Source of the DNA: Letharia columbiana
Lineage: Eukaryota; Ascomycota; Lecanoromycetes; Lecanorales; Parmeliaceae
Assembly (NCBI RefSeq): GCF_014066305.1
Contig: NW_023501112.1
Coordinates: 1 to 64,000, forward strand
DNA length: 64,000 nucleotides
Direction of reading: 5' to 3'
Notes under the pieces: generated by a model
The model's input: only the letters and a program-made list of their open reading frames with translations
Told to the model about the DNA's origin: nothing
Databases searched by the model: none
Shown here: positions 21,300 through 34,895 of the stretch, in pieces
Layout: the number at the start of each line of letters is the position of its first letter
Numbering within the stretch: position 1 is the first letter of the stretch
Translations under genes and position numbers: made by a program

Positions 21300-24200
21300 A
21301 GATAGACTTAGTAGATATATCTTAGAATATCGCTAGTATTTAATAACTACAATATTAGATTAAGTATTAACTCGACGAATTTATAACTATATTAAATGAA
21401 ATTCGTTAGAAGCGAGACGATTTCTCGAGAGGTTATTATTCGTATATCACGCCGCCGTAATAAAAAAGAATTTAATTATAAACGATTTATATTAGGCTTA
21501 TAGAATAACCGAGAAGATAAATTAGCTAGCTCGAGATTTCTAAAAGAATATAACTTCTCTATAGCGGAAAGTTAATAATCTTAAGATATAATTAATAAAA
21601 GATTTACGGCTATTATTAATCGAGGAGAAACGTATACGTCTAGACGTTTAAAAGAGAAATTAGTTAAGGTCTTAGATTTACCTCTATTTATCGACGATAG
21701 CGACTCTATCTAGAATAATTAGTTCTTTAGAATAAAATAGAAATTTAAGACTAATAGCGATTATTATCTTATTGAGAACTTTAAGATAGTTTACGTAGTC
21801 TTATAACTCGATAATAAGGCTATATAATATACGATATATAGAAGACTTCGGAACTCTATTAATTTATATTAGTCTTTCACTAAGATTATAAACGAGTTAA
21901 TCGATATTTACGAGAACTTAAATCGATATAGTAATATATTACGTAATATATAAACTTTATAGTAAGAGATTTAAATCTTTATCGACTTCTATTTAGACTT
22001 TATTCGATTAGATATTATTCTTAATTATAATAAAATTCTTATATTAGAGAATTATCTTTTTAAGAAATTAAGAAAGAAATTAAAGGAGGTATAATAGATT
22101 ATAGAAGGTTTTACTACCTTAAAGACTGTAAAAGAATATCTTCGAAAGCTAAATAACTTATAATATACTAATTATAAGGATTTTAAGTTTATAAAGACTA
22201 CTATTAAATTAACTATAATACAAATATCGACAATAATATCCGCGGTTAATATACGCCTTATATTTATTATCGAGTTTAATTTAAATATAACTACTACGCC
22301 TTTAAATATTATAATTAATTCGAAATCGAGGGAATTAATATACTATAACTGCGGTAAGAAAGACTACTATCAAAAGAACTATATAATAACTATCTAAATC
22401 GAGGCTAGTAAAAAGATCTTCGAGAAGATATAACTCCACGCGATGAAAATAGACGAAGAATTTGAAATTGATAACGTCGATATTACGAATAGCGATGATT
22501 CTTCTTCAAATTCGAGAAATAAATAGCCTCTTTTAAAGTTACGGTAAGAGGTACTTATAAAGTATATTTAATAGATATTCTTAATAACGCTCTAATACGT
22601 CGTTCTTTCCGTATATAAGTTACGCTATCTTTATAAGGAAGAATCTATTTACTTAAGAACTTTCTTATAGATAGTAAATATATCGATACTTATACAGTTA
22701 TAAACGAGTTCTTAATCTCAGCGATATATAAAGTCTTATATTTGAAATTACTCTTACTATTATAATCTAAATTACTAAGAGGTTATAACGACTAGATCGT
22801 AAAGCGATTAATTATATACTACTTATTTTTAATAGTAATAGTAGAAGACTATCGAGAAGAAATATATCTTAATACTAATTACATTATTGAAATACGATAT
22901 AATAGTCGAGAAATCTTAGATGAATAAATATAGGGTAGTTCTTAATATGTTACGGGATAAGATACTCTTTCTACTCGATCGATATAATTATAATAATAAT
23001 TAAATATTAATAATAAACGATCTCCCCTTTCTATTAACTTCGAATCTTCGATTATCTATATTACTCTATCTCTTCACCTATTATACTAAAACGATAGAGC
23101 TCTCTCTTATCTACTTATAATAGCGAGATTAATTCGAATATCTTCTTATTAAATAAGAACGAGAATAGTAGAGAGTCTAAGTTTATTAATATTGCTAAGA
23201 TTAATATAGCGGCTTACTATTAACTAGCCCGTGAAAAAGATAATAAGCTATTTATATTAATAATAAATAAGATCTATAATACGTCGCCTATATTATATAT
23301 ATCTTCTTCTATTTAAATATCTCGCGGAACTTATATATCGGTTAATAAATCGTATTTCTGCGATTTAGAAAAGAAATATAAGAGATATTATAGTTCTAAC
23401 TATTTCATTTAGATTAATAGCACTAACGAGGTTAGTTCTAAGAAGGTAAAATATAAGCTATCTACGGAGTATTATAATTACCTCGATATTTTCGATAGAA
23501 CTAAGACGAATATACTTTCCCTATATCGTTCTTATAACTATAAGCTGAAATTTAACGATAGCTTCGATAAAACGAAACTTTCGAAAAGTAGAATCTATTT
23601 AATATTAGAATATAAACTGAAATAGATTAAGAAGTATCTAAACGAATATTTAAAGAAGGGATTCATAATACTAAGCTATATATTATTCGCCTTATCTATT
23701 CTATTCGCGGAAAAGTCGAATAGAGAATTACGTTTTTGCGTAGACTATCGAAAGCTAAACGCTATTATTAAAAGAAACCGATACTTAATTTCATTAATAG
23801 ATGAGGTTTTAATAAGAATTTAGAGATATAAATATCTTACTCGGTTAGATATTATAGCCGCGTTTAACAAACTACGTATATACCCCGATAGCGAGAATTT
23901 TACTACTTTTATTATCTCTCTTAGAGTATATAAGTATTGGATTCTCCTCTTTAGACTGATTAACGGCTTGGCCACATATTAATAGTATATAAATAATATT
24001 CTATTCGAGTATCTGAACGACTTCTATTAGATCTATCTTAATGATATATTTATCTATAGTAAGACGAAAAAGAAATATATTTAACACGTTAGATAAATTC
24101 TCTAGAAATTGAGAAATATTAAACTTTAGGTGGATATTCTTAAGTGCGAATTCCACGTTTAGAAAATCAAATTTTTAGGTCTACTGATGTCTATAGATGG

Positions 24201-26440
24201 GTTGCGAATAGACTCTATCAAAATTCAGACTGTTATCGAGTGGATTATATCTATTAATCTCAAAGAGATATAGGTCTTTATCGGATTTTGCAATTTTTAT
24301 CGGCGATTTATTAGAGACTTCTTTAAAATAGTTAAATTTATGATAAAACTCATTATAAAAGAGGTTATATTTGATTGATTCCCAGTATATTAAGAGGCCT
24401 TTTATTTTCTAAAAGTCGCTGTTATGAAAGTCTTAGTCCTATATTATTTCGATAGAATAAAGAACGCCGTCTTAGAAACTAACTCTTTCGACTATATTAA
24501 TAAAGATATTCTTTTATAATACGATAATAAGAGAGTACTTTACTCGATAGCCTTCTATAGTAAGAATCTTACTTTAGTCGAGTGTAATTATTAGATCTAC
24601 GATAAGGAGTTACTAACCATTATTCGCTGTCTTAAATATTAACGTTTTAAACTGAAATGTATCGATATCTTTATTAAGATCTTTATGAACTATAAGGACT
24701 TAATATACTTTATTAAAGGAAGAGACCTTAGTTGTCGTTAGGCCCGCTATTTAAATATACTATTCGAATTTAATATAAAGATTATCTATCGATTAGAACC
24801 TTAGAACGTTAAGGCGAATATATTTATACGAATAGCTAGGTGTAAATTAATCGATCTCGGGAATAAATAATTACGTTAATAGTATTAAATAATTCTTATC
24901 TTTAATTAATTGAAATTAAATGGTAAATATATCGACGTATATATAATTAATAATCTTATTTATTATAAGATAGTAGAGATTAATAAGAAAGACGAGTATT
25001 ATATGAAAATTCGTAAGACTATCGTCGAAAATAAAGATAAGTTTCGAGGGATTACTCTTAGTAAATACTTCGTATAAGATAAGATACTCTATTATTAGAA
25101 TCGTTTATAAATATTTAATAATATATATATTAATATTATTCGAGAGATATACGATTAATTATTCTACGAATATCTCGAGATAATATGTATTTATAAGCTA
25201 CTTAAAAGGAAATATTATTAGCGAGATATAAGAATTATCGTAACTATCTATATTTAGAATTACTATATCTATTAAAGGGCTAAGGCGCCTTACGATTAAA
25301 AGTATAGTTTATTATAGTCTCTATTAATTTCATAGAAGCGATAGTAAGATATATTAATCGATTTCGTTATAGGCTTATCTATATTTAACGATTATAACGC
25401 TATTTGAGTAGCGATCGATCGATTTACTAAGAAACGTTACTACGTAGTCTATTTCGATATCGATAAAGATATTACCGCTAAGAAGATAGTTAACTTACTA
25501 CTTAAGAAAGTATTTCGCTTATACGATCTATTAATCTTAATAATATCGAATTAAGATCTCTAATTTATAGCTATTATATAAAAGTCTTTTTGCGAGAGAC
25601 TAAGTATTATAATTAAGCTATTAATAGTCTTTTATTCTAAAATCGATAGATAGATTAAACGAGCGAATTAGGATATGAAGCGTTATTTTTAGATATACTG
25701 TAATTATATATAGAACGACTGAGTAAGATAGTTATCTATTATCGAGTTCGTCGATAATAATACTATCTTATTAACTATCGATATCTCACCTTTTCTCGCG
25801 AATAAGGGGTTTTATTCTCGAATGACTTTTAGCTCGAATATTACCGACTATAAGATTATATATAAGCGTCTCGATACTGCTTAGATAAAGGATATTATAA
25901 ACTATATAAAATAAGTTCTTAAGTATATTCGAAGTAATATAGATCGTATTTAGAAGGCTATAATTACGTAAGTTAATAAGTATTAATAAAAGATAACTTT
26001 TTAAATAGGCGATACGGTCTTTCTAAATAGTAAGAATATTATCTTTAATCGCTCTTCCTATAAATTAAATTATAAGAGACTCGATTTATTTAAGATTATA
26101 GACCTTATTGAAATCTCTTATTATCTAGAACTTTTATTAAGTATAAGGATCTACGACGTCTTTCACCTTAATCTCTTAAATCTCGCGGTAAATAATTTAT
26201 TACCAGAATAGATAAACTCTTCGCCGAAATATGTTACTGTTAATAGTCGAACTAAATGAGTTATTAAAGAAATACTTGATTTTAAATTAATCTATAATCG
26301 TCTTAAGTATAAAGTTAAGTAAGAAGGCCTCGATAATAATCTTATCTGATATAATGCGGACGATAGTGAATTCGAAAATTGCTAAGATCTAGTAGACGAC
26401 TTCTATAAATAATATCTCGAAGAGCCTTATCTATAAAGGG
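21300..26440 (+). pseudogene. Element A gag-pol relic with chromodomain
   Basis: Recognisable segments in order: CCHC knuckle at 22331-22372 (YYNCGKKDYYQKNY); aspartic protease start LIDSKYIDTY near 22670; reverse transcriptase 23600-24120, with LRFCVDYRKLNAI and the active-site box now YLNDIFIYS, Asp to Asn by RIP; RNase H near 24450-24720 with FYSKNLTLVECNY; integrase about 25180-25840 with RYYWRDI, an AIDRFTKKR block and SPFLANKGFY; and a C-terminal chromodomain at about 26240-26430 (IKEILD, RLKYKVK). Multiple TAA/TAG stops replace Gln and Trp codons. It cannot encode an active polyprotein. Confidence 0.9.
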
Positions 26441-27129
26441 TCGACCTATAAAATAATAGAGAACACCCCATTTTTAGTCGAATTAAAATCATTCGATGTC
26501 TTTATAATAGCCTTATTTTATCGATCCCTTAGATCTATGTCGATCGGGAATTAACTCATGTATGATCTTCCGCGTAAGCCCCCTTGCTAATATAATCCTA
26601 AAGACCTTCCGAAGCTATATTAGCGATATATATGAACTACGCTATCGTCGTTATAAAATATAATTAATATCGACTAAATGATATATTATAGAGAAGACTA
26701 TATCAAAGTTATTTGATATTAAATTAGAGTTTTTAGCGTTGATAACTCGATTCGATTCGAAACCCTTTAATTAATCACGTCGTATTATTTCATCGATATC
26801 TTATTTACTCAAATACAAATTCGAAAATCGCTATTACTTATCTCTACGTCTATGAATACGATTTTCATCATACTATACTAATTTCCTCTCGGCTGAGCTC
26901 TCTATATACGCTTATATCTCGGCTATAAACATCGCTATAGCGTAAGTATAAAGAGCTACTATCGTCTCTAATACCTCTTATAAAGAAAGATACGATATTG
27001 AGATTCCCGGACACGATTATTTCTTTACTGCTTTTATTATTTTTCAGACGTCAAGTATATATACATATCTATTTTTCTATCTTTTCACTTATTAATTATG
27101 GGATATGATTTAACGAAGAAAGAGAATAG

Positions 27130-27323
27130 TATTATAAGCGTATTCTTAACACATCTTAGTATTATAAGCGTATTCTTAATATACCTCTTAGCCCTATGGC
27201 TAGCGGGCCTTAACGAAGGCATTTTCTATTATATTATATCTTCTTTCTATCTATATAATTCGATATCTTAGTTATCTTATTTAATATATCTATATTAATA
27301 TTATATCTATATTAATTCTAATA
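27130..27323 (+). repeat. 3' LTR of element A
   Basis: 194 bp, with its start mutated to TATTATAAGCG by RIP. It retains GCCCTATGGCTAGCGGGCC, which the 5' copy has partly lost, so the two LTRs were mutated independently. Confidence 0.88.
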
Positions 27324-29000
27324 ATAATAGTAAAAGTAATTTTAGATATAAGACTTTATATATCGCTAAAATTAAGAACTCGTTTATAACTATATAAGTA
27401 TCGATATATTTATTATCTATAAGAGAGTTCTTAAGTAGATAGATTCTCTCTTATAAGAATAGCGTAACTTATATATAAAAAGAACGACGTGCTAGAGCGT
27501 TATTAAGAGTATCTATTAGATATACTTTATAAGTATCTCTTATCGTAACTTTAAAAGAGACTATTCGTTTCTCGAATTCGAAGAAGAATTATCGCTATCT
27601 ATAGTATCGACGTTATCGATTTCGAATTCTTTATTTATTTTTATTACGTAAAGTCGTACTTTCTCGAAGATCTTTTTACCGATCTCGATTTAAGTAGTTA
27701 TTATATAGTTCTTTCGATAATAGTCTTTCTTATCGCAATTATAGTATATTAATTCTCTTAATTTTAGATTAATCTTAATATTTAAAGGCGTAGCGATCGT
27801 AGTCTTAATAATAGATATAAGACGTATATTAATCGCGATTCGTATGATAGTCGACTTAATAGTAGCCTTTATAAGCTTTACATCTTTTTATCTAGCACGA
27901 TACGAGTTATTTAGTTTTCGAAGGTATTTCTTTATAGTTTTTAAGGTAATAAATCCCTCTATAATCTTCTATAAATCTCTTAGATTCTTTCTTAATTTAT
28001 TTAAAAGGTAATACTTTACTATAACGATTTCGTTAATGTTAAGAATAATGTCTAGTTAAATAAAGTCTAAATAGAAGTTAATAAAGAGTCGGGTTTTTTG
28101 CTATAGAGTCTATATATTACGTAATATATTATTACGTTAATCTAAGTTCTTATAGATATCGATTAACTCGTTTATAATCTTATTAATAGATTAATATAAA
28201 TTAATAGAGTTTCGAAGTCTTCTATATATAATATACTATATAGCCTTATCGCCGAGTCGTAAGACTATGTAAGCTATTTTAAAGTGTTCGATAAGATAAT
28301 AATCGCTATTAGCCTTAAATTTCTATTCTATTCTAGAGAACTAGTCGTCTTAGATAAGATTATTATCGTCGATAAATAGAGGTAGGTCTAAGATCTTAAC
28401 TAATTTCTCTTTTAAACGTCTAGATGTGCGTTCTTCGTCGATCGAGGATAATCGTAAATTCTTTATCGACTATAGATTAAGGTTATTAACTTTTCGCTAT
28501 AAGAAAGTTATATTCTTCTAAAAGTCTTATATTAGTTAGTTTATCTTCTTAGTTATTCTATAAATCTAATATAAATTATTTATAATTAGATTCTTTTTTA
28601 TTACGACGACGTAATATCGAGTAATAATCTTTCGAAAATCGTCTCGCTTCTAACGAATTTTATTTAATATAATTATAAATTCGTCGAGTTAATACTTAGC
28701 TTAATATTATAGTTATAAACTATTAGCGATATCTTAAGACGTATCTATCGAGTCTACGTCGTCGGCTATATTATCTAATAGAACTAATATTTATTAAAAC
28801 TTAATTTACTTAAATAAGGTCTTAATTTAATTTATTTTTTCGATATTAAACTTTGCTATAGAAAAGAAGATTTTAAAATAAAGTGGAGAGGAGTTTAAAT
28901 ACTTCGAAAGAATGGGTGTTAGGGATATCAGATATACTAGAGAACAATAAAGCCTCTTCAAGGTGTGTCGAAATTATTCGGTATTGAGAATAAAAAATTT
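27324..29000 (-). pseudogene. Element B gag and protease start relic
   Basis: Minus-strand continuation of element B beyond the A insertion. A zinc knuckle is visible near 27710-27750 (YYNCDKKDYYRKNY, where CCHC residues are partly converted to Tyr by RIP). Positions 27330-27430 are the complement of A positions 22660-22800 (protease start), confirming continuity. Confidence 0.8.
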
Positions 29001-29417
29001 CACTATAAAGTCTAAGAAGTATTTCTTTGCGAGGGTTTAATATACTTATCTCTTAATCGTTTAAGATATTAAGAAGACTATAGATACTCTAAATAATATT
29101 CTTTCGAGTATAGTTACTTCGTCTAGAGGGTCTCTTATCTCGTAGAGAAGTTATATATAAGAAAGCTTATAAATAGTATTTTAATAATATTAACTATTTC
29201 TTTCGATTCGCTAGCCGTATAAATAGTTTAATATCTTATTTATCTCTTAACCACTATTTATCGAGTTCGATTCGCTTTAAAATCGAATTATCTATCTAAT
29301 AGACTTACTTAGAAATACGATAACTTAATTTAATTTCTTATTAAAGCCTCTGCCAGCGCGTTTCTTTAAATTCGTTCGCTAATATAAATAAAATAAGTAA
29401 GTTAATCTTAGTTATAG

Positions 29418-29600
29418 TATTAGAATCGATATAGATATAATATTAATATAGATATATTAAATAAGATAACTAAGATATTAAATTATATAGATAAAAGAAA
29501 GATATTAAGTAGTAGATAAATATCTCTATTAAGATACGCTAGGCTCGAATAAGTAAGAGGGCTAAGTAATATGTTAAGGATATAGAGTACGCTCGTAATA
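29418..29600 (-). repeat. 5' LTR of element B
   Basis: 183 bp, same length as the 3' LTR; the differences are mostly transitions. The leader sequence adjacent to it at about 29340-29417 resembles that of element A. Confidence 0.85.
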
Positions 29601-29605
29601 AAGTC

Positions 29606-30780
29606 GAGAAGATATAGAGCGTTTTCTTCGATTAAGCGCTTTCTTTAGTTATAAGATTAAAAATAAAAAATTCTTTCTTCTACTCTTCGAACTCTACGAA
29701 AAGCTTTATTTTATTATCATTATAAATAAATACTAAGATCGTTAAGTCTAGATATTTTTTAGTAAAGATCTCTTATACTTTATTTAAAGTTTCGAGAATT
29801 TTATCTAGTAATAGTTTATTAACGCTTTAATAATCTTTAATACTCTTAATATTAACCTTTCTATCTTTAATTTACTTATTATCTTAATCTAGAAAAAACG
29901 AAAGTTTTATAATACTCTTAATAAGTTTTATTACGCTTTTATACTAAGCTAAGAGTAAAACAATTACTTTATAAATTCTTTTTATTATCGTTAATAGTAC
30001 TATTAGCTTCTCTTATATTTCTAAAAGAATATTTTTTAATAAGTTAATCTTCTTCTTTATACGTATATAATTATTATAAATATCTATATCCTTAACTTTT
30101 AACTCTAAATTTAAATTCTTAAAAATAAATAACTAATAAGTCGATTTCTTTTTAATTATTATCTTATTACTTAAATTCTCGACCTTTAGCTTCTTAATCT
30201 TCGACTTTTTAATAATCTTTCTTAAGAATTTAACTTTAATTATAATATTTTCTATTTTAAACCTTATCTTATATATTAAAGCTTTATCTTTTTTAAATCG
30301 TTTTATATTAATATTTAATAGCGATATTATTTATTTCTTAATCTTTAATAAAGTATTCTTAATCTTTTTAGAAGAATCTATCTTCTTTATAATGATTTTC
30401 TTAGCTTTCTCGAAATTATATTTAAAGTTTTAAATAAAGTAGAGATATTCTTAATAAAGATTATAGTTATTATACTTCGTAGTATTAATATAAATATTAA
30501 TATCTCGAGAATAATCGCGTTCTTTTTCTTTATCTTTATATATCTATTAAATATCGAATATAATCTTATAATATTACTTAATTCCTTTATTATCTTTTAT
30601 ATTTATCTTTACTATTTAATCTTTTATAATATAATTCTAATATAAATCTTTACTCGCGAAAATCTAAGGCTAATATTAATATCGTTAGAATTTAATAAAG
30701 CTTCGCGTTTCTACTATCTTAGCGATTTAAGTATTTAAAAGATTTATATTATAAAGAGAAGTATTAATATCTTTAATTAC
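29606..30780 (-). pseudogene. N-terminal part of a long RIPed ORF, Lys/Glu-rich, coiled-coil-like
   Basis: A single minus-strand frame stays open for more than 1 kb apart from Gln-to-stop changes. It is rich in Lys, Ile, Leu and Glu with heptad-like spacing (for example KKSKIKKLKVENLSNK), suggesting coiled coil. It joins in frame to 15745-14690. It is flanked by the inverted 0.4-kb repeats, so it may be the coding part of an old transposon. The family is unknown. Confidence 0.45.
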
Positions 30781-30852
30781 TTTCTCGATAGAAATAATTA
30801 CTAGTCGAAAAGATATAATATAATATAATATATTAATCTATTATATTATACT

Positions 30853-31238
30853 CTAACGAGTAAAGGCCTATGAATTAAATTCATAATCATTTTTTTAATC
30901 AGGGCTATCGAGTAAATAGGTGAGCGATCTTTGATGAGCGAACTTTGATAAGCGATATTTGAATTCCTTGCGCTTTAATAATTATAAGATTAAATTTCGG
31001 AATTTTTTCATTATTGAAAAGCGTAAGACGCGGGCTATAATTTAAAAAAAAATCTTAAAATTTTAATAGAAAATAGTAAAGTTATTAAAGGGTTAAAAGT
31101 AGAGAGAGAGATTTTTAATAATTGCGGACGCTAATTTGTTTACCCGCGGTGTCTAACCAAAAAGCGTAGACCTAACGAATTAATGATTGACTGTATATAC
31201 AAATTCAAGGTTTTCTAGTTTAGCTCTATCTTATTCTT
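30853..31238 (+). repeat. 0.4-kb dispersed repeat, right inverted copy
   Basis: Begins CGAGTAAAGGCCTATGAATT after a TAA and ends TTTTTATATATAC before a TAA, giving a 3-bp TAA duplication. Complement of 13660-14080. Partly protected from RIP at 31120-31200. Confidence 0.75.
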
Positions 31239-31830
31239 TTTATATATACTAATATAATATAGATTATTAAGATTTATATAATCTTATATTTAATATAATA
31301 TAAGATCTTAATAAAATATTCTATAATATAATATATTTATAATATTATATTATAGAATAATATATATATAAGATATTTTAATTAGAATTTCTATATTTAG
31401 AAGTAGTTATTTTAATTATTATTCTAATTAATAACTACGCTAAATTAATAAGATATAAAATTAAATATAATTATATTTTATTATTTTATATATATAAAAG
31501 AAAGCGAGCTATATTTATTAATAATAAGAAAAGCTTATCTTTCTCTAATATTAGCTACGCGAAATCCGCTAGTACTTTATAATTAAAGTCGTTAACGATA
31601 ATTTTATATATTTATTATATATTTTTAATATCGCTATTTAATATAAAATTATATATATTATAATTATAGCCTTTTTATTAAATCGTTAATTTAGAAAAGT
31701 TAATATATTTCTTAGTATTCTTTTAAAAGTATTATAGCTTAATATAATAAGCTATATTCTTTTAAACTACTTTCTCGCGATATATAAAAAAAAGATTAGA
31801 TATAGAAAGTATATAAAAGTATATTTAATA
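31239..31830. other. RIPed AT-rich DNA, no gene seen
   Basis: Almost only A/T with rare CG. It resembles about 40740-40920 (shared TATAGAATAATATATATA-like run), so it is probably repetitive. Confidence 0.5.
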
Positions 31831-33870
31831 ATTTTAAAATAAATTAACGATATCTATAATAATAATTAGAATTAAAAATTAGATATATTTAAATAAGAGA
31901 TAGTTTTATATTATTTATATAATAGCGATAATAATAATTAAGATTAGAATATTAATTTAGATAGCGTAACTTTTATAGTAAACTTTTTATTATTATATAT
32001 TAGATTAATTATATATAAATAAAGATTTATAATTTTATTTTTTAGATATAATTATATTTAATATTTTAAATTTTTATAATAGTTTAATACTTATTAATTA
32101 ATATATTAATATTATTATATTTAAGCTATAATAACGCTTATTATTAAATTCTATATTATACTCTCAAGTAGTTTAAAAGATAAAATTTATTTAATTATTA
32201 ATACGTATAATAAAATTATTCTTAATACTTATATCTTATTTAATTTCGATATTATTTATTTTCTCTTAATTCGAGCTTTTATCTTTATTTATATATATAA
32301 TAATTTACGCGATAAGTAAAACTTTAAACTTCTTTATAATTACGCTTATATATTTTTCTTATATAATATTATTAAAATATAAATTTATTAGAATAATAAT
32401 TAGAATTAAAAATTATTTATTATTTATTTATTATATCTTATTTAATTTATTTAAAAGCTTATTTTTATTATAACGACGATATATTAATATATTTAATTTT
32501 ATACTTTTTAATAATTATAATATAATTAATAATTAAAATATTAATTTTCTTTATTTTTTTAATTAATTTCTCTTTTAATATAAATATATTTATTTACTAT
32601 CGCGATCTCTTAATATTTTTATTTTAATTAAGCTTATTCTTCGCTTTTTATTTTAATTAAAAGCTTAATTATTATTTAATTAATCTATATCGAGACTCTT
32701 TAATATCGCTATTATTATTAATATTTAATATTTATTATAATAAATTATTAGATTTAATCTCTTCTACTTTAATTATTATAAAAAAATAAATTAATAAATA
32801 TATATAAAAGAATTAAAGGGCTTATATAAATATTTATAAATATTAAGCTATTCTTAATTTTAATTAAAACTTATTTTATTAAAAAGTATATTAATTCTAA
32901 TAAATATCGATATTAGAAATAAAGAGAATATATATTATATACTATTTTAAATATATTATTATAAAATTCGATTTAAAAAATAATTATTTTTATAAAGATA
33001 GTAAGACTTAAAAATAAGAAAGTAAGAATAAAATATATAAAAAATTTAATAAGTTATAATAATTTAGCGCTAGTTAAATTAGATAAAGATAATTATTTAC
33101 TAACTTACTCTTTTAAATCTTTTATTTTTTAATTTATATAAATTATAATAATAATTATAATTATTATAAAAGTAGTTAAGATTATATTAGATAATAACGC
33201 TTAATAAATATAATTCGCTTAAATTTAAATTTTTAAAATTAAAGAGAAAATATTTTATTAATATTTAATTTAAGTTAGATAATATAAAGTAATTTAAAAA
33301 TTTAATATACGCGATAGATATCTAAGCTTTTTCTTCTTTTCTCCTTTCTCTTTAAAACTTTTTTTTATATTAATTCTTCTTATTATTAGATTATCTTCTT
33401 TATATATTAAACTTCTATTTAAGTAATTTAATATTATTATAATAATATTAAAAATATAATATAGTCGTTAAATTATATATTTATTTTTTATTTTTTAATA
33501 ATTTTAAATTAATATATAGATAGATCGCGTAAAGAGCTTAATTTATATACGCTTAATCTATTATTAATAGCTTTTTAAAAAAATTAATATTATTTTAGAA
33601 TATTAGATATAATATTAAAGTAAAGAGTTTATTAAATATTATCGCCGCTTTTATTATTATTATTATCGCTTTAATAAATATTACTTTTATTTTAATAGAT
33701 ATTATCTTTATTTTAATAATATTAAAATATTAATAAAAACTAGATAGTATATTTTTTTAATTATTATTATATTTATTATATATAATTAATATAAGCTATA
33801 GCTTAAGCTTTACGCGAGATTTATTATTATTAAAAATTAATTAATCTTATAATCTCGAAGCTTTTTTTTT
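31830..33870. repeat. 2-kb direct repeat, copy 1
   Basis: Matches 34370-37650 (after removing the LTR element at 34725-35971) in the same orientation; for example TTAACGATATCTATAATAAT occurs at both starts. Heavily RIPed with no coding frame recognised. About 0.5 kb separates the copies. Confidence 0.7.
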
Positions 33871-34724
33871 AATATTTAATTTATTAGATTATACTTAATT
33901 AAAATCTATTAAAACGCTATTATATTTAAAGATTTACTTTTAAAGTATTATATAAGATAATAAAAGTCTTTCTAATTTATTAATTTAAGAGTAAATCTTT
34001 TATTATTACGCTTTATAATTAGCTCTAATAATTTCTATTTAAATAAATATTTATCTTTATATAATATATAAAAAGCGAGTTATATTATAGAAAAAGAATT
34101 TAAATCTCGCGATTATTTTAACTAAGTTATTTAAATTAAAGATAAGAATATATTTATTTTTATATAATTTAGCTATTAAACTAGTTAATTATTATAGATA
34201 TAATTATAAGATATAATTATATATTATTAATTATTTTAATAATTATAAAAAGTATAAAAGAAATAAAATTATATAATTAAGTACTTATAAATTTTTCTCT
34301 TCTAAGTATTTATTTTAATTTAGAGTTTAATCGCTATTTAATTAAAAAAAAGATAAGATATAAAAAGTATATAAAAGTAGATTTAATAATTCTAGAATAA
34401 ATTAACGATATCTATAATAATAATTAGAATTAAAAATTAGATATACTCGAATAAGAGATAGTTTTATATTATTTATATAATAATAAAAGTAATAGTTAAA
34501 ATTAAAGTATTAACTTAAATAGCGTAGTTTTTATAATAGACTTTTTATTATTATATATTAAATTAATTATATATTAATAAAAGTTTATAATTTTATTTTT
34601 TAAATATAATTATATTTAATATTTTAAGATTTTTATAATAGCTCGATATTTATTAATTAATATATTAATATTTTTATATTTAAATTATAATAGAGCTTAT
34701 CGTTAAATTCTATATCGCGCTTTT

Positions 34725-34895
34725 TATTAGAATTAGTATAGAGGCATATTATATAGATAAGATAGAATAGAATAATAAGGCTATCGAACTATATAAATGA
34801 GAAGAAGATATGATATAGTAGGAGATGCCTCCGCCCAAGGCCCGCTAGCCATAGGGCTGAGGGCTGAGTGATGTGTTAAGGGTACGCTCGTAACA
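34725..34895 (-). repeat. LTR of the non-autonomous element (left)
   Basis: Mostly un-mutated from 34780; keeps GCCCGCTAGCCATAGGGCTG, equivalent to the complement of the element A LTR core. Confidence 0.82.

Larger units (their letters stand above)
20319..27323 (+). mobile_element. Ty3/gypsy chromovirus-type element A, nested in B
   Basis: A 7,005-bp plus-strand element with LTRs 20319-20513 and 27130-27323, flanked by a perfect 5-bp duplication ATAAT (20314-20318, 27324-27328). Its LTR starts TGTTACGAGCG and it sits in the protease part of element B. Internal order is gag, protease, RT, RNase H, integrase, chromodomain. It is RIPed unevenly: stretches near 23,940-24,500 and 26,500-27,100 keep several CA and TG, so it is probably younger than B. 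Confidence 0.92.
15746..29600 (-). mobile_element. Ty3/gypsy chromovirus-type element B, split by element A
   Basis: Minus-strand LTR element with LTRs 29418-29600 (5') and 15746-15928 (3'). Its flanks are AAGTT (15741-15745) and AAGTC (29601-29605), a target duplication with one transition. Removing element A and one ATAAT copy leaves 6,845 bp, close to the 7,005 bp of A. Internal order on the minus strand matches A: gag with zinc knuckle (about 27700-27750), protease across the A insertion, reverse transcriptase (about 19450-18870), RNase H (about 18600-18250), integrase (about 17950-17300) and chromodomain (about 16730-16610). Heavily RIPed and non-functional. Confidence 0.9.
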
